From contig NW_019091380.1 of NCBI RefSeq assembly GCF_001949145.1, positions 373,084 to 437,083 of the forward strand: DNA of 64,000 nt, read 5' to 3'. Shown in pieces: positions 23,884-37,800 of this stretch. This stretch comes from Acanthaster planci (lineage: Eukaryota > Echinodermata > Asteroidea > Valvatida > Acanthasteridae). The notes beneath the pieces are model-generated. The model was not told the DNA's origin and did not search any database. It was given only the letters and a program-made list of their open reading frames with translations. Each line of letters begins with the position of its first letter. The first letter of the stretch is position 1. The translations under genes and the position numbers were made by a program.

Positions 23884-25139
23884 TAATATTGAAAAAGGCT
23901 CCTCAGCAAGCTGTGCTGGAGGTGTGAAATGGCAATTTAACACCCTCCCTAAATACTGCCACTTATAAATGCTTAGTCAACTTCTTACTGAAGCATTACC
24001 TTGGTGACCACGAACTGATCGTTGAGGACAGGCAGTGGGGATTACTGATGCAGAACGCGCAGGCAATTAACCGCCACAATGGAATTTTAAAGTGGAGGGA
24101 GATAAGGCCTTGAGAGGCCAACCTTGACCAGGAGCCAAGTCAATGTTTGCAAAGCATACCCGAACGAAAAAGTGTGGAAGGGGGGTGTGGAAATTGAGGA
24201 ACAGATACCTGCAAAATTGAACAAGGCTGCAGTCTGAGAGTTTTGTGCACTTGTTGCAGTTGTCGGCCTGTGGTACATTCATCAGGTACATGTACCTGTA
24301 GGAAGGCTGACTGCATGCTAAGTCAAGGGTAACAAATTAAGACTAACACCTACAATACATGTACATGTATACATGTATGTCAAAGCGGAGGTAATTGAGA
24401 AGATGCCAATGATAAGGGCAGATTTACATGTGGATATCAAAGGTGTCAACTCTGTCTTAGTATTGCAAGTACATATACATCTACGTACCCGTACATGTAC
24501 CTGTGTACATGCAAGTCATTCTGAAAGCTGAGTTTTACTGTTTGGCCCCATTCTAACCTCATGCAATGTAATGGTTCATTTACAGTACAAAAGTAAACAA
24601 ACCTTACTTAAAAAAAAAAAAAGGAAAAATTAATTGTTGAAGATGCACAGATGATGCAAGTGCTGACAACAGGGGAAGCGGTGATGAGAAATTTGGTATA
24701 TATATGTAATGTTAAGATTAATAAGATTATTAAGTAATAAGATACAAGAGATAGAAAGTCAAGCAGTTGTGAGGGTGTGCTATGGATGGAAATAACTTAT
24801 GTTAGGCAAGGTTGACTCTGAACATGTAGGTCCATTCCCCTAGGAGATGTGGTCTGTGTGCCTCGCTGACCACATGTCAGGGTGCTAAAATCCATGGGCT
24901 CTGATGAGGGTACACTGCAAGAGCAGGGAGGAAACTGCCAATGAATGATTCAGGTGTGGCGGGCAAGGTGCCACACTGCCAGGCCGGGGTGTTGATGACT
25001 TACAAGCTGGAGGCGACCGGAAGGGATTACCGAAACAGGAAACTGATTGGGAAGTTTGACAAGAGCAGTTTGACAGGATCTGCATGTAGATGCTATTTTC
25101 CCGTGGTTACAGAGTGAGCTGATACATGTACAAATGAAT

Positions 25140-25377
25140 GTAATTACAAGATTGAAAGAACTTCTTTGTTTTTTTTTTTCCTTATTGATGGAAAGCTTGA
25201 TTTTTTCTCCTATCTAGTAAGAAAGTTTGAAGAAAAGGATCATAACTGTATTAAGACCTGCCATTTCGAATTGTATACTATCCCTGCCTTTTACCTCTTT
25301 GGTTTCCGTCTAGCTACATGTACGAGATTCAACAGGCCTGATTAAAGAATAAAGTATATAGTAAAGTAAAGTAAAGG
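25140..25377 (+). repeat. Possible retroelement 3' tail ending in a pentanucleotide repeat
   Basis: T-rich and pyrimidine-rich sequence ends in ATTAAAGAATAAAGTATATA followed by GTAAAGTAAAGTAAAG. LINE 3' ends of the CR1/L2 kind often finish in short tandem repeats like this, but no coding remnant is present. The left boundary is a guess. Confidence 0.25.
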
Positions 25378-28300
25378 TCTATTCCTAGCTTTGCACGTAA
25401 ACAGCAGAATGCCATACAATTCAAGTTACACAGGCAACATCCTATACCGACTTGTTCCATGTATGCTTACGGGACTTTACCTCTCATGTTTGAATTAGAC
25501 TAAACAAGACACCTGAACTCTGGAGACACTCTTGATCAATTTCATTATCCAGCAAGGCAAGATGAGACAGTGAGCTGACCATAATGTGGCTCCTGCCACT
25601 GGCAGCCTGCAGCCGTGCCCAGCACTGCACTACGTGGTCCGGTCAACAACCCCGCTCCAGATTCCCCAGATCCCACCCCATTCAGTTAAAATTGCTCTGC
25701 ATCAAGCCTCACCTGTTTTCCCAACTGTCCAATCATGCAGATCAAGCCATCTCCCCCCCCCCTCCTTTAAACAGCCCTTTCCAGCGATGCATCTCCCATG
25801 GCCTTCAACATGTATCCATATCTTGGCCTTTCCTGTGAGGCAATGTAAGCTGTGGCACCGGTACACCGTACACGTACATGTATACAAAAGGACATTATGA
25901 ATGATTTCTCATGTCAGTAAAAAAAGTTACATGCACATACAGTGTAGTACATGTAAATGTATCAGTACTTAAGCACTGAACAGCCAATCTACTGCCATCA
26001 TTACATCTGAATAGTGAATGAGTTAAGCTGGCGAGCTTGTACATTACACCTGTACAATGCAGAGGTGTACAGAGCAACAGGAGGTACATGTACATGTGCA
26101 TGTGCATGTACACGTTAGCTGATTCAACTAACCACCACTGCTACCAAGACTTCTACAGAGAATAGCCCTTGTTCAGAACAGGGCCAATATGTGTTATGGT
26201 ATTACATGTACCTGATTGAGAATGTGCTGCAGCGAGCTTCTGTACTTACATGTAATAACATGTACTTTGGGGCTACAAAATTAGGCAGTAAATAACCTTT
26301 CAAAATTGGTCTTGTTCGAGAGGAAAAAATTGAAAAAGAAAAGAAACAGTAAAGGGGAAAGAGTACTATCTAAGGCTTGAATGAAGAAAACCCACTAACC
26401 CTTTTCCTGGGCGGGAGAAAGAAAACCTTGAAGGCTTCGTGTTACAAGAACAAATGACTGGGTGAAACAAAAAGATTCACATCCAAATTACACGTAACTG
26501 GAGCATGAGATTTGTAATATTGGGCCCAAGCCAAACAGCTTTAATTTAATGACAATCCATGTTTACAAAAGAAAAACCCATAAGATAGTATCACTAACAA
26601 GTGAGTACCAAGTGGATGGATGGATCCTGTTTAAACCAATCACTATTGACGTTCCAATAAGGGTGTCATTTATTAAGTCAGATTCACAGCCACAGGCCTC
26701 CACCATTGCCTCCCTTTAGCCCATGATACGGATATTTGAAATGTTTGCTTCAAAGGGAGCGCTTCAGCAAAGTTGTTGGGCTTACTTCGGAGCTGGCGGC
26801 AAATCCGAATAATATCATTCCTTTATCTCCCTGCAAGCTAAGGCCAGCAATATAAAAGCAATCTCGGCAACTCATGCACAATAAATTTCCTGACGTGTTC
26901 CATTCACTAAAAGCCAGATTTCCCCCCACCTTCTCTGCTTGCCAAAGGGACATCAAACCGTCAATAAAGACGTCAGTCGTGGAAGACAATATCCCCGCCC
27001 CGAACTCCAAGTGGTGAAATTAATTTAGCCTGCAGGTACCTGTGGACTATAAACAGTAGCATTTTGGGTACTGGTTTCATGTGTATGATACGAGTGCTGA
27101 CAGCTGATTGGATAATGACTTAACTACCTTCAGCGGAGAGTTTGCAAGATCCTGAACTCCAACCTGGCAGTGCCCAGTGTGCCACAAAGGTAAAAACACA
27201 TGGGTAATTTCAGAGAGGACTTGTCTAAGTTGACTACTGTGACCTCAAAGGGCTGGATTACTCTTAAGGTCCTGGTTAAACAACTTAGCTTTCCTCGAGG
27301 TTGCACGTTTTATATAGAAGTGCATACACAGAAGTGGACAGAATGGACAACAGAAAGGATCATTTTACATGATGCGGGTGGTGGACGGGGTCTGGTGACG
27401 GGACACTCGTAGGAAGATGGCTGCAAATACTTTCCTTGGGGGGAAAAAATTGAGTAAACATATGCAAGGGTCAATGCCCTCAGAAAAGCACATCAGCTGT
27501 ATCAAATTGGTGAAAAAAAATGCCAGAGGCTATTTCCCAAACATCATGAACACAAGCGAACTTGACAAAGACATGTACCGTACATGTGCATACATACACA
27601 CCTACATGTACAATGTAGTAATCAAACTTTTTCCAGGTAAAGGAAGCATTCACATCTTCACTTATATGTAACTCTGCCGACAGTTCTCGACACAGTTCCC
27701 TGCAAACTAACAGTTGATTCCATTTGGTGATCGTGTCTACATTTATCAAGCACTCTCTTTATTTCACTGAATCCATAAACTTCTGACCTCTACTGTTGCC
27801 AAGGAATCACTTAGAACTTGTGCTGAGCAGCATGAATACGGAGTACATACATGTACCAATTGGTACTTTCAGAGTAATGCGTGACACCAATACAGCAAAT
27901 TATCACTACGCATGTATGGTATGACACTTCATAGCACAGTACATGTACAGTACATACAGTGCAGTGTATGTGTAAACTACGCATACATGTATCTCTACAG
28001 TTACAAAGCTAACATCACAGCCTAAGTCTAGTTTTACTGACACCATTCTACAGTCAACTGACAATCCGAAGGGGACCGTTCAGCTGATATCATCCTCAAG
28101 CAACCGATGACATATGATCCACATTCCGACCACATATTCACACAGCATCCTTACTGCGTCTCACAGGAAATGGCACTGGCAGCACAGCAGGGCAACATAT
28201 CGTGTACTGGGGGTGGGGAAGGGAGGGGAGGTGGAAGGGGTAGATCGATTGCCACTGGGGCTTGGAGAGATGCCTCTGGGATCAATGACAGGTCAGTGGG

Positions 28301-30263
28301 ACCAGGGACTGTGAAGCCCGGTGAGATGGCATGATGTGCGTGAACACTCGGTGAGGAGTACACAGAGGTTTAAGACCCAGACATTCGGTCTGATTTATAT
28401 TTTTCAATTTTCAACAAAAGCCTCTTCACTGGAGTCCAAAAATCCAGTTTTAAGTGTACAAAACTTTATTTTGAAATTTCATGCTCTGTTTCTGAGATAT
28501 AACAGTTTTAATGTATAAGCTAACACGAGTAGAAAATAAAAAAGATTCACATTTTGTTTCAATGGTTCTAAATGGTGTAGAGTATGATGTGGGTCGATTC
28601 TTGAATGATACAGTAACATGACATTGAAAAAAAGTCAACTAAAATAGCACAAAATACATCTGTTTAAAAATATTTACAGTAACACATTTTGAAGAGTACC
28701 TTCTAGCACCCATGGTAAAATGCCATAAATTTGTCACATATCAAGAGAGTAAATATGCCTTGTCAAGGTAAAATTGTAGTAAATTTGCAAAAATGCCCCT
28801 GACACCCATACAAGATGAAATTTTGATCGATGTTTTCACTAAATATATTGTTAATCGCAAGCGAACAAGTGCCCTCTGTTAACATGAATAGTCCACACAA
28901 TTCAACGACATGTGCCGTACATTTTTCTCTCCGATCCCGCAAGGTTTATGTCATCGCATTGTATAATAAAGTGTCAGAGCCAGTTACATTTTTGACGAAA
29001 TGAAATCTGAGTTGTGCTTTACTTTCCCAATTGCGATGAAATAAGGATAATTTGCCCCTGACTGCATGGAATGTTGGATGTATTGCCAAAATAAAAATAC
29101 CAACGAACAAAGTTTGATTTTTTTATAAACTTGACCGGAATGGAGCACAGTATTTGACCAGAGAAAAAAAAGTAAACACTTATCTTTAACCAACCAGACG
29201 TACTTTCTCAGGGGAAGGCCAGATACACCGGTACTTGCAACTTTGACTGATTTTTGTCCAGTCAAAAAAAAAAAAGGTCACTCAGCTGTCATTGTGATGT
29301 AGAGCAGACAATTAATGGCTTTATCATAACTCAGTAGAGACCTTTATTTCCCAGAACTTTTCCCACCTAAAACCAACCCACATATAGCCATCCGACTCCT
29401 TGAAAAAAACCTCAACTTGCAAAGCTACATATTTCATATTTTTCCGTCTTCAATGGCCAGGAAGATGGAACTCTCTAACGATCTGGAATAAATACGTAAA
29501 CACAGGATGGATCGCGCACAAGGGGCCAGACTGTTATCGTTGCTGGAGAAATTATAGCAGACTACAACCTAAAGGGAAAGTTTACCGAACTGTACATTTC
29601 CAAGCAACTAAAAGCACTGCGGGAGAAATGTATTAAACCCAACAAGTCACTGCCCCCCTTAGCATTCAACAAATTTTCTTTGATGAACTATTTCTAATTT
29701 TGAAAATCAGCCGTCTCCAAATCAAATGACACATCATCAATTACGGTTGCAGAGGCTTGTCCAAAAAGGATGAAGCTGATGTTTGCACTCGCCCGAGAGT
29801 TAATCCCCTAGACGAAGTGGAACCCGGCGAATGGACACAATATTAGATGAGTTGCGAGTAGAAGCAGTGGAAAATGGAGTTTGCCAAACTCAGTTACTCG
29901 GTTTTATATGACATAAAGAGAAAAAAACTAATGATGTTGGCAAAAGGCAATTTGCAGATGCGCCGTTTAATTACTTCCTTTGATAAAGCAAAAATAACTC
30001 CAGCAGGTATTTCATTCATTTCATGAAGACGTAATTAGAAAACTGTAAACTCAACCATTTATTTCAGAATTTATTTGACTGGCTTTTAAATTGGGGTACG
30101 AAACCAACATACATTAAACAAAAAGCACCCATAAAACATGCTTTTGCAAATTGCTGAAACCTTCAATTAATCTTTATTTAACCCCAAATCAACAACAAAG
30201 AGAGTTTTAATACCGCACCGGTACAGCAGAAGGAACAGTGCAAACCTTTATGCAAACATAGCC

Positions 30264-30298
30264 GAAGAGGGCGCTATGCATAAGAAGCGCCCTCTTTC
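30264..30298. repeat. Hairpin of two inverted AGAGGGCGCT motifs
   Basis: AGAGGGCGCT at 30266-30275 is inverted as AGCGCCCTCT at 30286-30295, with a 10-nt spacer. The motif resembles the core of vertebrate CTCF sites; further single copies of AGAGGGCGC occur at 34633, 45141, 60681 and 60777. Confidence 0.5.
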
Positions 30299-32325
30299 AG
30301 ATTTTGCTCCCGTTTTTGACCATTTCGAGGAATTTTGCGGTTTAGATCGTTTCAACCTAGCTGTCTGTATTTGGAGATGATGTTTAAACATGTTTGATGT
30401 AGTTTTAGGAATTCGGACCCTTTATTGTCCTGATATCTGCTGATGTCTGGGTAAAATATGGTTTTAAACCACTCAGTGCACTGGAGGGAGGGGTGACATT
30501 GAACAAAAGGGCCGGAGGCGTGGGAGAAGCAGAGAACGATAACCAAATGATGGATCAATGAATGGTCTCACATATAAGTTGTTTCAAGTGGTCAAACATG
30601 ACCTACATAAACTTCAAGATATTCAGATGTACACGTAGACTCTACAAGTGCACATGGACACGTGTCGGGTATACATTCATGTAATAAAGCCATGCATTAA
30701 AATTTATCAAGAAGATCCCAACAAAAGTTACCATCAAACACCGTCAAAAGGAATCCTTTGTAAAACAGTTTGTGTATGTGTATACAAGCCACAATTCTTC
30801 CCACATCCACTGCCACATTAAGTATACCTACAGTGTAGATGTTCAGTTAGGTAATACAGAGCAAGCCTTGAATTCAAGCTTTTAACCTTCGTTCCCACCA
30901 TCCAACCTCCCTTGGCTCCTGAAAAAGGAGGGAGTGGGTGGCTCAATGCTTACCTCAGTTACTTGACTCACTGAAGGGAGTGGCATCTTAAGAACCGGGT
31001 AGCACAAAACACAACTAAGAGAATCTGGTTTCTGATCCTGAACTTACATGTAAGCTTGGTCGACTGCTCCAGAAGGTTCAATGCTTTGACTCCACGTCAA
31101 CACACGCGACACTATTAGGATTATTTGTGTTAGACAGGGTGAAAGGTGGGTCTGCTATGTTAGATGGGGTACCAGGTGTATGATAAGTACATGTACATGT
31201 ACTGTAATTACTTGCAAGTACATGCAGTGTAATCCTCAGGGTCAGGCCGTGACTGGTAGGTGAAACAATTTACTCTGAACTTACGCTCTTGTTTATCTGT
31301 GTAACCCACAGCAATGGTCCACTGAATGCCTACCTTGGGGAATTGATGAGGTGTAATATTTAGGGTCGAAAGCCCACGTCAGAGACCCAGACAGTGGGAG
31401 GGGGGGGGAGAAACTGGGAATCAGGGGTGGAGGGAATTCAATGTCATTTACTTCAAACAGGTGTTGAGCACCTTAAGGAATGACATACATGTACATGGGT
31501 GTCATGGAAGTTCAATCCAATGTGGGGGGCAGGAGATGGCATGCTTTTAAACAAAATTGCCCCTTGGGGGGAATCACTGTCTGGGCAGAATGGTTTATGT
31601 TTGGCTCAGGATGCCCTGAGCAGGTGCGACTGATTTAAATTGGAATTTACAGCCCAGATTAAACAATGCCCAAGAAATTGTCTCTCCTATGGTGAGGGAG
31701 GAGTACTTCAAGTAAAGGACGGGGTCTTTTTATTTCATTTCGCACAAACCTAATATCCATACATTCAACTAATTCCGATCATTTCTGCATCTGCAGTTAG
31801 AAAATTTATATTGAATAAGTCACACGCAATTAGGCTTATACTGACCCTTTGTTGGAGTGGGGACCCAGGGTTTGTCTTTTTTTTTTAATTGCAAAATTTT
31901 TTCTAGGCAGTGACACGTGATTTCAATTACTTTACTGTGAATCTCCTTTTTATAGTGCTTGCTGTGTTTTATAGCTGCTTCCTGGCTGGGCTGAGAAACT
32001 GTGAGAACAAACACGTCCACGCCAAAATTCAATTAAAAGCCCCATCCTAAAGTGGCCCATTATGACATTTCCAAGCACAGTGGTCACTTGGCAAGCCATG
32101 GCTTTTCGGGTAGCATTTCCCCTCAGGCTAGTGGCAGGACAGATTAGGAAGGAAGGCATAGGAGGGATAAACAGCAAGATGACTGAAGAGTAGAAGCCTG
32201 AAGGAAGCCTCATTCGCATATCACTTGTGATGCTGTCAGCTCTCTGATTTGAAGACCAGAATAACGAGACAAGATGATGTTAATGGCTTCCCAACTGTCA
32301 TTCTGCATATATGTACTTGTATATA

Positions 32326-32673
32326 TGGAGGCGTGTGACCTAGTGGTTAGGGTTTGTATGTAGCTTCTGATCATAGGGTCGGGGGTTCAAATCCAGCTGG
32401 TGCCAACACGTTCCGATCTTGGGCAAGTCACTAAAGTTACACCTATGTGCCCCTCTCCACCCAAGAGTAAATTAATACCTGTGAGGGAAGATATGGTTAT
32501 GTTTAGCTGTTTGCACCTGACATGTAGCAGCATCAGCTAGTATATTCCCCAGGGAGCTGAGATGATTTCTGGAATGTTTAATTGTGATCCCTCTGTGCAG
32601 GGATAATAATAAAAAGTGCATTGAGATCTCTGTCAGTTATTAAATATGCTATAAGAACAGGCATTATAATTAT
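32326..32673 (+). repeat. tRNA-derived SINE with a Deu-like 3' domain
   Basis: The head has an A-box-like TGACCTAGTGGTTAGGGT and a B-box GGGGGTTCAAATCC at the spacing of a tRNA promoter. It continues with CTTGGGCAAGTCACT, a phrase common in tRNA SINEs. The tail contains AAAAGTGCATTGAGATCTC, ATATGCTATAAGAAC and GCATTATAATTAT, which resembles the Deu-SINE 3' domain (GCGCTTTGAGA ... TATAAATG..ATTATTATT) known from several deuterostomes. It lies antisense in intron 1. The family call is from memory, without alignment. Confidence 0.7.
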
Positions 32674-34722
32674 GTCAATCAGTGACATTCTGGACTGCTG
32701 ACAGCTTGATCAATTCAGGAGGCAAGAGTATCATCTTCATGTTCTGGGTAACATCTACAAAAATGACAACTTGTCAAAGATTTTACAATAAAATCTTCCA
32801 AAAGATTTATGTACATGCACATATGAGTGTTGTTTTTTAAAAAGCAAATTATACAAAAGGCCTTAGATTAGTACATAAGTATGAATATGTTACATGTACT
32901 TTCAGCACAAATTCCACATAATTGTTTTTATTTGCTGGTATTGGTTTTTTTTTAATTTTCTAAACACTGAAAGCTAAACTGTAAGCTTGTTGGATTGTTT
33001 GTCTCCCAATTACCAGGTGTATGCACATTTACTTCTAATAGAGCGCCATATGTGAAGAAGTTGCTGGTATTAATTGCAAGCATTGTATCTTATCACAATA
33101 CACTTAAGTCCTCATTAAAATTCTACTGCTCGGGGTATCTGAGCTGGGCAAGTTTCAGTTTCGCAAATCGGGTGGCGCAAATAGGGCCGCGGATTTCGAG
33201 TGCTGGATCTATTTCAAAAGCTAAGGCTTTCAAGACTACCCGGCCTGAAGCGACAAAAAGAATGAACCCAAAAAAAATTGCTCAGCAACTTCTGCTGGAG
33301 AGTGAGTGGGACATCAATATGTGCACGAGGGCACGTTTATTTACTTGAATGCGAGACACTGACACCCTGTCCCACAGAAGGAACGATTCAACTCGTACCT
33401 TTGATATTAGAAATGACAGGAATATCCTCAAAAACCAGGGGCTGGGATTTTAATAATGGCAATCTGTTCAAGATTGATCATGTATACCTGAATATGTACA
33501 GTACCGTAAGTTACGCACCGGCAATCCAAAATATAATTTCATGACAAGCCAAGGGGCCTTTTTATCAATACTTTTCTGGAAGTACGTACATGTAGGCCTA
33601 CAGGTAAATTCCACTCTCCTTTATACACTGAACAACCAAAAGACCCAGAGTATATGTACGGTACTTCCTCTAATAGGCATGCTATTGGAGCACCTATGAG
33701 TACGTACATGTACTAGTACTTACAGCTGTAGCTACTTACTCTAATAAAAACAGATGATGTGTCGTGTTAGCGAGTGCACGACTCATCCAGTAAATATTGA
33801 TCAAAGGTTTCAAGCAGCCAGTCTCCAAACTCCACCCCAGAAAAGTCAGGGCCCTGATGCGGTGACACGCATTAGTACAGCCTCAACAGCAAAAAAAAAA
33901 AAACATTTGACGTGATTGCCAGGCAGATCTTGTGTTTCTTCGATACCCCAATAAAAACACAGAGGCTCTACAGGGGCAAGTGTGTGAGGGTAATAAGCGA
34001 AAATCAAACACTGCTGGCTGAACCTTTGGGACAAGGGAGACTGGACTGTTTTTTAACAAACGAGAACACACACAGACACTGTAAATTCTGCTACTGATGC
34101 AATAACTTGCTGGTGAGATAGTTGAACTTAACTATATCTACATGTGTAGATGGACATTTACTTGAGAGGTGACTTTTTTTCCCTAAAGATGTGCAAGTTT
34201 TTTATTCAATCAAAAAAATCCATTACTGCATGTCATGACAGCAACTACTCCGTATACATGTCACTCTACATAAATACCATAAAGGCCAAATTTACAGTTA
34301 AAATCTGATGCACTATAGATGTACCGGTACCTGTAACTTCACACCAGAAACTAACCACTGTACACATTTGTGCTGGGTAGGCCTACATGTACATGTACTA
34401 GTCTTGAGTTTAGTATACATGTGTGCAGATACTTGGCCAACTGAAAACTTAGTCACCATACTCCTCGAGCAAATGCATCCCGTCATCAGTTGAAAAAAGC
34501 CATGTTAAAGGGGGGTGTTCATTTCATTGGAAGCAATGCGGCTGCAACGCACACACTTCATATTGGTTAATAATGAACCAGCAAAGTGCAATTCCCTTCC
34601 ACATGTAAGAAGCCTCTGCTGCTAGGAAAATTGCGCCCTCTCTTGATCTCCCTCAGGCCTATGGAGTGAAAAACTGAAGGACTAAGTGGCTTTAGAGATC
34701 TCAGATAAAAGACATACTTACA

Positions 34723-34835
34723 TATACATGTACACGTACTATTCGTATACATGTACCCTCCCCAATCACTTATACCCTGTTTTTAGTACATCCATGTACA
34801 TACAAGTGCATGTACACGTACATGTACATGTGTAT
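34723..34835. repeat. Cluster of ACATGT-based palindromic repeats
   Basis: Several TACATGTA/GTACATGTAC units lie within about 110 bp, including GTGCATGTACACGTACATGT at 34806-34825. Similar clusters occur at 23718-23757, 24357-24382, 26081-26114, 42268-42297 and 43239-43260. This looks like a decayed or expanding ACATGT microsatellite-type sequence that recurs across the window. Confidence 0.7.
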
Positions 34836-37800
34836 GGATACAAATTCTGCACAAATGGCTTGTTCTGGCACGGTACACACACACTTATGAAAGCTAATGG
34901 CAATAACACGTACATGTAGCAGCAAGGATAAACAGGAAGCACAGCTTTCATATGTCATTAGAAATGGGGAAGGTGGAATTGGTTCAAGCTGCAAAGTCAG
35001 CTCCACTCCTACTTGTTTTCTTGCCAGCCCTACATGGATTCCCCAGCGCTGCTGCTGAGGCCCCAGCCTGTCTTCCCTCCCACGACAAGGGAGGGGGGGC
35101 ATAAAATAATCCGGCCAGCCACGAGCAGCCTGACGATGCACCTGCACCGGCGCAATGCCACCCGGAATACAAGGATGTTGGCATTTTACTTTCCGGTTGT
35201 CGGCTGCCCGGCCGCAGAGCAACCGACTCAACATAGTGTTGCCCTACAGATGCGGGCAGGTGGTTCAACACGGAGATGGGAGCCAAAAACCAGAGGGAAA
35301 ACATGATCGGCTGACACAAAGACAAACAGAAGTACAGCTAATCCTAAAAGAATCCCCACCTGCAGACCTCCATACAAAAAAAAATGTTTGTTTTTTCTCC
35401 AAGGGATGTCACAGCAGTTTTCTTTTACAATGAACTACACGAACATACACATGTTTGTTGTTAATAATTTTTGGCAGCAAATACTGTAGGTTTACCATTA
35501 TCCAGAAAAAGACCACAGGGCAAAACCTCTTATGTAATGCAACTGGGTAGCATGCGACCGGTACATGTGGGTACCAGTATATTGTTTTGAATATGTACAT
35601 GTAGCGATGTGACAGAGGTTTGCCATATGAAGCACTAGATGCAAAATGTCTTTTGTGAAGTTCATAAGATCCTGGCGAGAAAACAGTGGATTCAATGACA
35701 GCCATGAACTGGGCATGTCAAGCATTGAAAAGCTGATCCGACAGGACAAATACTTGAAACTCTGAACATGCTTGTTGCGGGTAATGTTAACCGCTCATTT
35801 CATATCAGTGACACCTCGACCCGCTCAGCAGGAATGCTGCTAATCAGGTTTTGTTCCATAAAATATGCATGCCATCCCTTCACAACACCACCTAACCACT
35901 TTTTCCACACTGTGAATGTTGGGATCCACATGATAAGACCTCGGCAAGGTGTGCGATTATGATCCAATCCAGGGGAAACCTTGGCTCCAGTCAATGAGGC
36001 GAGACATTGTTAAGCTCCACTAGTGGCTATTGATTGGTGGCAGAGAGAAGCATCCATCCATTAGTGGCTAATAGCCTCAAAAGAGGCTCAATGTAGGCAA
36101 TATATGGCACGCATGTCAAGGAGAAGCTGCCACGGGAATTGTTGAGCAATTTCCTGTGTAAGAATACTGGTCAACAGGTTCCCTCAGTTTCTTTTTCTCT
36201 CCCTATTTTAAACAAGGAACTGGGAAGAAAACTCAAGTCTTCTACATCGTGTATTTGGTTTCTCAAGCTTTTTACCATATTTGTCAATATTATTGCCATT
36301 TTAGGGCAAAGAGGTGCAGAGCAATATTGAAAGAAAAATATAAAGTAGCTTCTCATCCCCACCTGCTTTTTTTTTGTTCCTACCCGCTTTTTTATTTTAT
36401 TTATATTTTGACTGATTGTTGTGAAATTCACAACATATTTTGATGTTTTGTTTCAACCAGCACTTGTGGCTACAAACGCAAGTTTTAAAATCTGTCAGAT
36501 GGGATTTAAAGCTCTTTTAATTCAAACAAAAGGCATCATTAGCAACAGAGTTCATCATCATCAAACCTCCATCAGACCAAATAAAGAAATGATAAACCAG
36601 CCACCTTCTCCCTCCCCCCCCAAAAAAAACCAGACGAAACACTGTCGGTCATATCCTAGTCGTGAGATGGTACAGTGTACTTCAGAAACATTATCCTAGA
36701 TGTTCAGAGAGGCATTGAAACAAAGAATGAGTTATGAGTTCAACATTGGCTGGTGTTTATATTACGATAGATACCAGTATTTGCATTTCAATATTGTGTT
36801 CGACTTTTCAACACACTGGCGAGTAACATAAACATTGTTGAAGTACTGTATGTTGTTGTGTGTCCTGCTGATCTGATCAATGTACTTTCAGATACAGGTC
36901 TTTGCACACTTTGTAAGTACGAGTACTTTTCTGTAAGATGTACCATACCAGTACATATGCACCACACATCTGTTCATAAATTCTGCAGATGTTTTGTACA
37001 TACAGACATGCTGAAAATGTTAAACAAAGCATGTTTGTTCCAAGGTTGCTAAAAAAAAAGAATGTTGACATCTGGTGAGTTAGCACAAATAAATTTATAT
37101 TGTAATAGTTAAAGCGCATGGGCAAATATCCAGTCAACAGAAAGAACTCGGTGAAAACCACAACCTCAATTCTGAGGCATGTGAACTACAAAAGAAAAAA
37201 AAAGACTTCGACACACATGTACGCACCTTCAGTTTGGAATTTCAGGGCTGTATTTGCAGCTCTAAAATTAGAAAACAGAGACTGCGATTCCATCTGTGAG
37301 TCTGAAATGCACTGACATTGTTAGGATGCTCAGTGTGCACAGGCCCTGCAAGGCGCTGTAAAATCCTCCTCATTTTTACTGCAGTCTGAGCACAGTGGGA
37401 GGGGCAGGGGAGGGGAGACCGCTTGGTGTTTCCTGATCACAGGGGCCTGGTCAGATTGGCTATTTCTCAACAGAACTGCTGTGCCACAGCGAGTCGGGTC
37501 CACATGGCAAACCATAAATGGCTGGTTGGTAACAACCAGAGGAAAAAAAAATGTTAAGGTTAGCCGGTCTGGATGAACGATTCTCACAGCACCTCTTGGG
37601 TTTTAGTGCTTACTCTAATGTTTGAGCCTCCCCCCCCCGGGCTGTGAATACTAAACACCCCATTAAGATCTCGTTACTGCTCGTTAAGGTTCTCCACGCT
37701 TTGGGCTGGGAGTTTCGGGTGGCTTTGGTGACAGACGCCCACGAGCGGTGGTGACGTAGTATGCAGTTATTTGTATCAGATGGTTGTGTGTTCAGGATGA

